A stretch of 64,000 nt of DNA from positions 1-64,000 of the forward strand of contig DATMER010000059.1 of assembly GCA_035556715.1 (NCBI GenBank). The letters run 5' to 3'. The notes below the pieces were generated by a model that was not told the origin of the DNA, did no database searches, and saw only the letters and a program-made list of their open reading frames with translations. The DNA comes from DATMER01 sp035556715 (GTDB lineage Bacteria > Acidobacteriota > Thermoanaerobaculia > Multivoradales > UBA5704). This document shows, piece after piece, positions 57,501 through 64,000 of the stretch. How positions within the stretch are numbered: the first letter of the stretch is position 1; the number at the start of each line of letters is the position of its first letter. The position numbers and the translations under genes were made by a program.

Positions 57501-60500
57501 GCTGGCCACCCAGGTGGTGTCGCGCGTCCGCGGCGTCCTGGGCGTGGAGCTGCCGCTGCGGTCCCTGTTCGAGGAGCCGACCGTGGCCGGGTTGGCCGCC
57601 GCGGCGCGCGCCGAGTTGCGGGGGGAGGGGACCGAGGCCCCGCCTTTGGTGCCCGTGCCCCGCGAGAGGGACCTGCCGCTTTCCTTCGCCCAGCAGCGCC
57701 TCTGGTTCATCGACCAGCTCGAGCCGGGCAACCCCGGCTACAACGTCCCGGCGGGGGTGCGCCTGCTCGGCGACCTCTCCGTGCCCCGGCTGGCGCGGGT
57801 CTTCGACGAGGTGGTGCGGCGCCACGAGGTGCTGCGCACGACCTTCGCCTCCCGCAACGGCCAGCCGGTGCAGGTGATCCGCCCGGCCATGCAGCCTGGG
57901 CTGCCGGTTGTGGACCTGTCGGATCTGCCGCAGGAGACGCGGGAGGCCCTCGCTCAGCGGCTGGCGGTGGAGGAGTCGTTGCGCTCCTTCAACCTCCAGA
58001 CCGGCCCCCTGCTACGGCTGATGCTGATGAAGCTGGGCGGCCGGGAGCACCTCCTGCTGCTGACCCTGCACCATGTCGTGGCCGACGGCTGGTCCATGGG
58101 CGTCCTGGTGCGGGAGGTCCAGGCCCTGTACCGGGCGTTCGGCCGCGGCGAGCCCTCCCCCCTGCCCCCACTGCCCGTCCAGTACGCCGACTTCGCGGTC
58201 TGGCAGAGGGGGTGGCTGGCCGGCGAGACCCTGGAGCGCCAGCTCGCGTTCTGGCGCGAGGAGCTGGACGGCTCCTCGGGTGTGCTGGAGCTGCCCACGG
58301 ACCGGCCGCGCCCGGCGGTGCTGAGCCTGCGCGGCGGCGAGCGCCGCTTCGCCCTGGACCCGGAACTGACGCGCCGCATCGCCGAGCTCGGCCGGCGCGA
58401 AGGGGCGACCCCGTTCATGATCCTGGCGGCGGGCCTGTTCGCGCTCCTCTCCCGGCTCTCCGGCCAGAAGGACCTGAATCTGGCCTCCCCCATCGCTGGC
58501 CGCAACCGGATCGAGACCGAGGGGCTGATCGGCTTCTTCGTCAACACCCTGGTGCTGCGGGCCGACCTGGGACGCGCGGAGGTCTTCCTGAACCTCTTGC
58601 AGCAGGTGCGGGAGGCAAGCCTGGGCGCCTACGCCCATCAGGACCTCCCGTTCGAAAAGCTGGTGGACGAGGTGCAGCCGGAGCGCGACCTGTCGCGGTC
58701 GCCGCTGGCGCAGGTCGCGCTCAACGTCCAGAACATGGCGCTCCCTCCCGCCGACCTGGAGGGCGTGCATCTCGTGCCGGAGGCCCCGCTCGCACAGGTG
58801 GCCAAGTTCGACCTGGCCATCATCCTCGCCGAGGATGCAGAGGGCCTCTTCGCCGGCTCCGTCCAGTACGCCACGGAGCTGTACGACGCGTCCACGGCCG
58901 TGCGCCTGACGCGCCAGTTTGCCGCCTTCCTGGAAGAGCTGACCGCCCGGCCGGAGGAGCCGCTGTCCGATCTCTCGCCACTGACTCGAGGGGAGCGGCA
59001 CCAGGTCCTGCTGGATTGGAACGACACCGCGGGCGGGTTCCACGAGGGCGCCCTGATGCACCAGCTCTTCGAGGCGCGGGCCAACGCCCAGCAGGATGAG
59101 CTGGCCGTGGTCTGGCAGGGGATCGAATGGAGCTATGCCGAGCTGGAGACGCGGGCCAATCGCGTGGCCTCCCTCCTCCAAGGTCTTGGCGTGGAGCGCG
59201 GCACTTCCGTGGGCGTCTGGATGGAGCGCTCGCACCACATGCTGGCCACGGTCCTGGGCGTACTCAAGGCGGGAGGCACCTACGTGCCCCTGGATGCCGC
59301 CTGGCCCGCCGACCGGGTGGAGACCATCCTGGCGCGCACGCAGGCGCCGGTCCTGGTGACGAGCCACGGCACGCTGCTGGGATGGGAGGAGATCCGCTGG
59401 CGGCTGCCGCACCTGGCAGACGCCATCTGTCTCGATCTGGAAGCCCCCGAGCCGGAGCCCGAGCCCGTGGACATCTCCAGCGTGCGCTCGATGTGGGACC
59501 TCGTGGCCGAGCGGGCGACCGACCGGGTCACGGCAGGCGGCTTCGTCAGCAGCTTCACCGGCCTGCCCTTCACTGAGGCCGAGGTGGACGAGTACCGCGA
59601 CCGGGTGCTGTCCCTGGCCGGACCCTGGCTGCGGCCGGACGCCCGGGTGCTGGAGGTGGGCGCCGGCGCCGGCCTGATCCTCTGGGAGATCGCCCGGCGC
59701 GTGAAGCACTGCGTGGGCGTGGACCCCTCGGAGCTGACCCAGGAGCGCAACCGTGAGCACGCCCGCGCCGCGGGGATCTGCAACGTGGAGCTGCCGGCGG
59801 CCTTCGCCCACGAGGTCGGCGGCCTCTTCCCCGAGGGCTCCTTCGACTTGGTATTGATGGCCAGTACCGTGCAGTTCTTCCCTGGACCCCGCTACCTGGA
59901 GAAGGTGGTCGCCGATGCCCTGCGCCTCCTCGCGCCGGGCGGGGCGCTCCTCATCGCGGACGTCATGGACGTGCGGCGCCAGGGCGAGCTCGAGAGCGCG
60001 GTGGCCGCAGCGGGCGCGCCCGCCCGGCGGGAAGCGCGGCTGCGGGTGGACGAGGACCTCTTCCGCGACTTGGCCGGAGACGTGGAGGTCCTGCACCGCA
60101 CCGAGGGCTTCGACAACGAGCTGAGCTACCGCTACGACGTGCTGCTCCATCAAGGGAACGGAGTTGCGCGTCGGAACAAGCGTCTGTGGACCGGCTGGCA
60201 CGCTGCCCGGGCCTCCGCGGCACGGCCTATCACCGTAGCTTCGCCCGGGGACATCGCCTACGTGATCCACACCTCGGGCTCGACCGGCATGCCCAAGGGG
60301 ATCGCGGTACAGCATGCGCCCGCCACGAACCTGATCGGCTGGATCAACGAGGCCTTCGGCGTCCGGCCAGGGGACCGGCTGCTGTTCGTGACCTCCCTCT
60401 GCTTCGACCTGTCGGTCTACGACATCTTCGGCGTGCTGGCCGCGGGCGGCACTGTCCATGTCGCGCCCGAGGAGGCGCTGCGCGACGCGCAGGAGCTGGT

Positions 60501-63500
60501 GCGGCTGCTGCGCGAGGAGCCGATCACGATCTGGGACTCGGCGCCGGCCGCCCTGCAGCAGCTCGCGCCGCTCTTCCCTTGCGCCGAAGACCGCCCGCTC
60601 CGCCTGGTGATGCTGTCGGGCGACTGGATCCCGGTGCGCCTGCCCGACCAGGTCCGCGCGGCCTTCCCAAACGCGCGGGTCATGAGCCTGGGCGGCGCCA
60701 CCGAGGCTACGGTGTGGTCCAACTGGTTCTCCGTGGGCGAGGTGGACCCGAGGTGGCCGAGCATCCCTTACGGCCGCCCCATCACGAAGGCGCGCTACCA
60801 CGTGCTCGACGAGGCCATGCTCCCCTGCCCCATCGGGGTGCCGGGCGACCTCTACATCGGCGGCCAATGTCTGTGCGTGGGCTACGCCGGCCAGCCTGCC
60901 CTGACCGCGGCGCAGTTCGTGCCCGATCCGTTCGCCGCGGAGCCCGGAGAGCGCCTCTACCGCACCGGCGACCGCGCCCGCTTCTTCGCCGACGGCAACC
61001 TGGAGTTCCTGGGGCGTGTCGACCACCAAGTCAAGGTGCGGGGCTACCGCATCGAGCTCGGCGAGATCGAGGTCTCCCTGCTCCGGCATCCCGGCGTGCG
61101 CGAGGCCGTGGTCACGGTCCGCGAGGACCGGACCGGCGACCGGATGCTCGTCGCGTACGTGGTGCCGCGGGCATCGCGGGAACACCAGGCGCCGGACGCC
61201 CACGTGCTGCGCGCCTTCCTGGGGGAGACGCTGCCGGCCTACATGGTGCCATCCGCCTTCGTGACGCTGGAGTCGCTGCCCGTCACGCCCAACGGCAAGC
61301 TGGACCGCGGCGCGCTGCCCGCTCCGGAGCGGGCCCGCTCCGCGGACCTGGACGCCGCCGCAGGGTCCATGGACCCGCTGGAGCAGCTCCTGGCCGGCGT
61401 CTGGGCCGAGGTCCTGGGGCTGGACCACGTGGGCGTCCGCGAGGACTTCTTCGATCTCGGCGGGCACTCGCTGCTGGCAACCCAGGTGGCATCGCGCATC
61501 CGCGGACTGCTCGGGGTCGAGCTGCCGCTGCGCCGGCTCTTCGAGGCGCCGACCGTTGTGGAGCTGGCGCGGGCGGTCCGCGAGGGGCAGGAGGGTACGG
61601 TCGCCCCGCCGATCGTCCCGGTTTCCAGGGACCGCGTCATGCCCCTCTCCTTCGCCCAGCAGAGGCTCTGGTTCCTGGACCAGTTCGAGCCCGGCAATCC
61701 AGCCTACAACGTGCCATCGGCCGTGCGCCTGGCCGGCGAGGTCTCCCCGGAAGAGCTGGCGCGGATCTTCGCCGAGGTGGCGCGCCGCCACGAGGTGCTG
61801 CGCACCACCTTCGCCTCCAGCGACGGCCGTCCAGCACAGGTCATCCACCCGGATCTCCGGCCGGCCCTGCCGGTGGTCGACTTGTCGGGCCTGCCGGAGC
61901 GCGAGGCGTTGGCGCGGGATCTAGCCAGGGAGGAGGCGCGGCGGCCCTTCGATCTGCAATGCGGCACGCTGCTGCGCTTGACCCTGGTGCGGCTGGGCGA
62001 GCGGGATCACCTCCTCCTGGTCACCCTGCACCACATCGTCAGCGACGGCTGGTCCATGGGCGTCCTGCTGCGCGAGATCGCAGCCCTGCACGAGGCCATC
62101 TCCGCGAGCCGGCCCCCAGCGCTCCCCCAGCTCCCGGTGCAGTACGCGGACTTCGCCCACTGGCAGCGGGAGTGGCTGAGCGGGGAGATCCTGGAGGCCC
62201 AGCTCTCTTACTGGCGCAACCAGCTCGCCGGGGCTCCGCGGCTGCTGGAGCTGCCGTCGGACCGTCCCCGGCCAGCCATACAGAGCTTCCGCGGCGCGAC
62301 GCTGCCGGTGGCCCTGCCGGCCGCGCTCTCCGAGGCTGTGCACGGGCTCTGCCGGCGCGAGGGCGCGACCCCCTTCATGGTCCTGTTCGCTTCCTGGGCG
62401 GCCGTGCTCGGGCGTTCCTCCGGGCAGCAGGACGTGCTCCTCGGCACTCCGATCGCCGGCCGCAACCGCCGCGAGATCGAGGGCCTCATCGGCTGCTTCG
62501 TCAACACTCTGGTGATGCGCGCGGACCTGTCGGGAGCGCCGTCGTTCTCGGAGCTGCTGGGGAGGGTCCGGCAGGCCTCGCTCGACGGCTATACGCACCA
62601 GGACGTGCCGTTCGAGCGCCTGGTCGAGGAGCTGGTGCCTGACCGCGACCTCGTCCACTCCGCGCTGTTCCAGGTCCTGCTCGGGTTCCAGAACGCTCCC
62701 GCACCCGGCCTGGCCGTGCCGGGTCTCGCCCTCAGCCCGCTCGCCGTGGAGAACGGGCTCTCCAAATTCGATCTCTCCCTCAGCTTCTGGGAGCGGGAAG
62801 GCAGGATCGAGGGCGGTCTCGTCTATGCCACCGACCTTTTCGATCCCACCACCATGGCCCGCCTGTGGAGCCGGTTCTCCAATCTGCTGGAGGCGGCCTC
62901 CGCCGATCCCGGGACTCCCGTGCCCGAGCTGCCGCTCCTCCTGTCCGCGGAGCGCCACCAGGCGCTCCTGGAGTGGAACGACACGGTCCACCCGTATGAG
63001 ACCGGAGTCTGCCTCCACGAGCTGTTCGCCCGCCAAGCGGAGCGCGCGCCAGATGCCGTGGCCCTCTCGTTCGAAGGCGAGGAGATGACCTATGGCGAGC
63101 TCGACCGCCGGGCCAACCGTCTGGCCCACCACCTGGTCGCCCTGGGTGTCGAGCCGGACGGCCGGGTGGCCGTACTCATGGAGCGGTCGTTCGAGATGAT
63201 CGTGGCGCTGCTCGCCGCCCTCAAGGCGGGGGCCGCCTACGTGCCGCTCGACCCGTCGTATCCGGTGGAGCGCCTGACCCTTGTCGCGAGCAGCTCCGGC
63301 GCGCGGGTGGTGCTCGCCCAAAGCCGGCTGGCCCATCTGCTCCCACAGGCTGAGCAGGTGATCCTGATTGACGAGGTCTGGGAGGAGATCGAAGGCCAGC
63401 CGGACACGCCTCCGGCCGTTCGGGTGGACGACGACAGCCTGGCCTACGTGCTCTTTACCTCCGGCTCCACCGGCACACCCAAGGGGGTGATGGTGCCGCA

Positions 63501-64000
63501 CCGGGGGATCGTCAACCGGCTGTTCTGGGACGAGGAGTACTTCCCCCTGATGTCCGGGGAGCGCTTCCTCCAGAAGACTCCTGTCGGCTTCGACGTGTCG
63601 GTGTGGGACATCTTCCGCCCGCTGACGTCCGGAGCGCGGCTGGTGATCGCCCGACCGGAAGGCCACCGCGACCCTTCCTACCTGGTGGACGTGATCGGCC
63701 GGGAGAAGGTCACGACCCTCCACTTCGTGCCGTCGATGCTGCAAGCGTTCCTGGAGGCGCCGGGCGTGTCCGGCCTCACATGGCTCCGCCGGGTGATGTC
63801 GGGAGGCGAGCCCCTGCCGCCGGATCTGATGCGGCGCTTCCATGCCCGCCTGCCCGGCGCAGGGCTGTTCAACCGCTACGGTCCGACCGAGACGTCGGTG
63901 AGCGTGAGCCTCTGGCCCGCCGAGCAGGACCCGGCCCGGCCCACGGCCCCGGTCGGCCGCCCCATCACCAACCTGCGCCTCCACGCAGTAGACCGCGATC
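54559..64000 (+). CDS. NRPS3 (3' end outside window), with methyltransferase-interrupted A domain
   Basis: At least 3,147 residues, open to the window edge. Order: C 54,580-55,900 (starting VERVYELSPMQQAMLF, with HHLLVDGWS); A 55,950-57,355; PCP 57,390-57,610; C 57,660-59,000; A first part 59,050-59,440; methyltransferase 59,460-60,160 (VLEVGAGAGLILWEI); A second part 60,230-61,330; PCP 61,370-61,580; C 61,635-62,970; A 63,010 onward. Pocket readings: first D-A-Y-F-L-G-G-T-F (aliphatic, Val-like); second D-L-Y-D-M-S-L-V-W (nearest to Cys-type D-L-Y-N-L-S-L-I-W, uncertain); third D-V-W-H-M-G-R-V-S (unassigned). The methyltransferase splits the domain between A2 (AGGTYVPLD) and A3 (TSGSTGMPKG). 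No release domain is visible before the edge. Confidence 0.9.
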   Translation, partial: MNRADVERVYELSPMQQAMLFASLYAPGSGVYVIQLSLRLTGRLDVDALEKAFQRVAGRHGVLRTGFYWEDLEKPVQVVYRDAELGIRRESLRGLGGEEQEARLEVFLAEDRETGFDLGEPPLSRLALFDLGADSWHFVWSVHHLLVDGWSLGLLLKELFTGYAALAAGGEPALPAPRSYRDYIAWLQRQDAAEAEAFWRRSLAGFSSPTLMAGGDGRGAAGVLQTKRRSVRLSEGTTVALRETARRHRLTLNTLLQGAWSLVLAQATGADEVVFGGTVAGRPGDLPGADSMVGLFINTLPVRVKMDRERPLLPWLAEQQERQAEARRFEHAPLFEVQTWSGLPSGAALFDNILVLESYPLDGNLAGLPGLAISRVTTNEQTNYPLNVVVITGNELSLELIHDTGRFHDAAAVRVLERLGSVLRAFAEDPDRRVGDVPLLMEGERQQVLVEWNDTETGYPREASLGELFAAVAAAQPEAPAIFTEEGEVWTYRRLDEASNRLARHLGIEPNARVGVAMDRSADLLVAVLAIVKAGAAYVPLDPGYPDERLAFMKEDTGCTVVLAEVDWKAIATRNAAPLAVRVPPEALAYVIYTSGSTGRPKGVAVPHRAIVRLVRDTNYVSLGPGDRTGHVANISFDAATYEIWGALLTGAATVVIPREVVLSPAGFAERLREQRVSTMFLTSALFTRMSKESPGAFAGMSELLVGGEAVDPVAARTVLADRPPRRLLNGYGPTESTTFAAWYPIREVPPEATNVPIGIPLANTSLHVLDRQGLPVPADVEGELFIGGDGLAWGYWNRPDLTAERFVPSPWGTGERLYRTGDLVRRRPEGPIEYLGRLDNQVKIRGFRIEPGEIEAVLAGHPDVAQCAVVVRRDPETRLVAYVACPATGDDLRAWLQQRLPDYMLPSAFVALSALPLTENGKLDRKALPAPEEVERIEEEPSAAPSDPIEELLAGIWAEVLGREHVGIHDDFFALGGHSLLATQVVSRVRGVLGVELPLRSLFEEPTVAGLAAAARAELRGEGTEAPPLVPVPRERDLPLSFAQQRLWFIDQLEPGNPGYNVPAGVRLLGDLSVPRLARVFDEVVRRHEVLRTTFASRNGQPVQVIRPAMQPGLPVVDLSDLPQETREALAQRLAVEESLRSFNLQTGPLLRLMLMKLGGREHLLLLTLHHVVADGWSMGVLVREVQALYRAFGRGEPSPLPPLPVQYADFAVWQRGWLAGETLERQLAFWREELDGSSGVLELPTDRPRPAVLSLRGGERRFALDPELTRRIAELGRREGATPFMILAAGLFALLSRLSGQKDLNLASPIAGRNRIETEGLIGFFVNTLVLRADLGRAEVFLNLLQQVREASLGAYAHQDLPFEKLVDEVQPERDLSRSPLAQVALNVQNMALPPADLEGVHLVPEAPLAQVAKFDLAIILAEDAEGLFAGSVQYATELYDASTAVRLTRQFAAFLEELTARPEEPLSDLSPLTRGERHQVLLDWNDTAGGFHEGALMHQLFEARANAQQDELAVVWQGIEWSYAELETRANRVASLLQGLGVERGTSVGVWMERSHHMLATVLGVLKAGGTYVPLDAAWPADRVETILARTQAPVLVTSHGTLLGWEEIRWRLPHLADAICLDLEAPEPEPEPVDISSVRSMWDLVAERATDRVTAGGFVSSFTGLPFTEAEVDEYRDRVLSLAGPWLRPDARVLEVGAGAGLILWEIARRVKHCVGVDPSELTQERNREHARAAGICNVELPAAFAHEVGGLFPEGSFDLVLMASTVQFFPGPRYLEKVVADALRLLAPGGALLIADVMDVRRQGELESAVAAAGAPARREARLRVDEDLFRDLAGDVEVLHRTEGFDNELSYRYDVLLHQGNGVARRNKRLWTGWHAARASAARPITVASPGDIAYVIHTSGSTGMPKGIAVQHAPATNLIGWINEAFGVRPGDRLLFVTSLCFDLSVYDIFGVLAAGGTVHVAPEEALRDAQELVRLLREEPITIWDSAPAALQQLAPLFPCAEDRPLRLVMLSGDWIPVRLPDQVRAAFPNARVMSLGGATEATVWSNWFSVGEVDPRWPSIPYGRPITKARYHVLDEAMLPCPIGVPGDLYIGGQCLCVGYAGQPALTAAQFVPDPFAAEPGERLYRTGDRARFFADGNLEFLGRVDHQVKVRGYRIELGEIEVSLLRHPGVREAVVTVREDRTGDRMLVAYVVPRASREHQAPDAHVLRAFLGETLPAYMVPSAFVTLESLPVTPNGKLDRGALPAPERARSADLDAAAGSMDPLEQLLAGVWAEVLGLDHVGVREDFFDLGGHSLLATQVASRIRGLLGVELPLRRLFEAPTVVELARAVREGQEGTVAPPIVPVSRDRVMPLSFAQQRLWFLDQFEPGNPAYNVPSAVRLAGEVSPEELARIFAEVARRHEVLRTTFASSDGRPAQVIHPDLRPALPVVDLSGLPEREALARDLAREEARRPFDLQCGTLLRLTLVRLGERDHLLLVTLHHIVSDGWSMGVLLREIAALHEAISASRPPALPQLPVQYADFAHWQREWLSGEILEAQLSYWRNQLAGAPRLLELPSDRPRPAIQSFRGATLPVALPAALSEAVHGLCRREGATPFMVLFASWAAVLGRSSGQQDVLLGTPIAGRNRREIEGLIGCFVNTLVMRADLSGAPSFSELLGRVRQASLDGYTHQDVPFERLVEELVPDRDLVHSALFQVLLGFQNAPAPGLAVPGLALSPLAVENGLSKFDLSLSFWEREGRIEGGLVYATDLFDPTTMARLWSRFSNLLEAASADPGTPVPELPLLLSAERHQALLEWNDTVHPYETGVCLHELFARQAERAPDAVALSFEGEEMTYGELDRRANRLAHHLVALGVEPDGRVAVLMERSFEMIVALLAALKAGAAYVPLDPSYPVERLTLVASSSGARVVLAQSRLAHLLPQAEQVILIDEVWEEIEGQPDTPPAVRVDDDSLAYVLFTSGSTGTPKGVMVPHRGIVNRLFWDEEYFPLMSGERFLQKTPVGFDVSVWDIFRPLTSGARLVIARPEGHRDPSYLVDVIGREKVTTLHFVPSMLQAFLEAPGVSGLTWLRRVMSGGEPLPPDLMRRFHARLPGAGLFNRYGPTETSVSVSLWPAEQDPARPTAPVGRPITNLRLHAVDRD

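Overview
The window is GC-rich, densely coding bacterial DNA. Gene content suggests an environmental bacterium, most plausibly Acidobacteriota. The clues are an ECF sigma, anti-sigma and CHAT-TPR lipoprotein locus, long FtsX-type permeases beside NRPS genes, and a FAAL-initiated NRPS/PKS. This placement is an inference from gene style, not from a marker gene.

Bases 1 to about 9,700 look like an integrated mobile element. It holds a truncated archaeo-eukaryotic-type primase, a DUF2726 nuclease-fold protein, small accessory genes (one frameshifted), and a TIR-Mrr plus REase-like pair that looks like a defence cassette followed by an integron attC-like palindrome. It also holds a translationally coupled chain of recombinase-like fragments with an AlpA regulator, a full tyrosine integrase, and a DnaC-like loader with a DnaB-like helicase whose C-terminus is cut short. 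Bases 9,800-14,330 hold an ECF sigma, anti-sigma and secreted TPR-CHAT protein locus. Bases 14,330-16,010 are non-coding and contain GC-rich interspersed repeats. Bases 16,010-18,510 hold an ankyrin protein gene split by an in-frame TGA, and a vapBC module. Bases 18,700-23,860 hold a UbiA-family prenyltransferase, a GT-C-like membrane protein fused to an alpha-helical toroid-like domain (split by an in-frame TAG), two paralogous tiny proteins, a 49-residue membrane peptide, and a striking array of palindromes with an exact 42-bp period.

From 23,900 to the right end lies a biosynthetic region. On the minus strand a compact gene group encodes an ABC ATPase with a shortened membrane-fusion adaptor, a secreted Asp-box propeller protein, a Tat-exported flavin amine oxidase and an MFS exporter. 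Divergently, a plus-strand operon runs from 29.7 kb off the right end. NRPS1 is FAAL-ACP-C-A(Ser)-PCP-sulfotransferase-C-A-PCP. The second gene is KS-AT-ACP-C-A(Ser)-PCP-C-A-PCP-C-A-PCP. A MacB/FtsX-type permease and its ATPase follow, then NRPS3: C-A(aliphatic)-PCP-C-A[interrupted by a methyltransferase]-PCP-C-A (cut by the window end). The inferred product is an N-acylated lipopeptide of Ser, small residues and an aliphatic residue, with one unreduced C2 ketide insertion and candidate sulfation and methylation.

The most interesting points are the sulfotransferase embedded directly after a serine-loading module, the methyltransferase inserted in an adenylation domain, the 42-bp palindrome array, the tiny paralogous proteins, and the TIR-Mrr/attC-like cassette. 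No chain-release domain, MbtH protein, rRNA, tRNA or CRISPR array was found.
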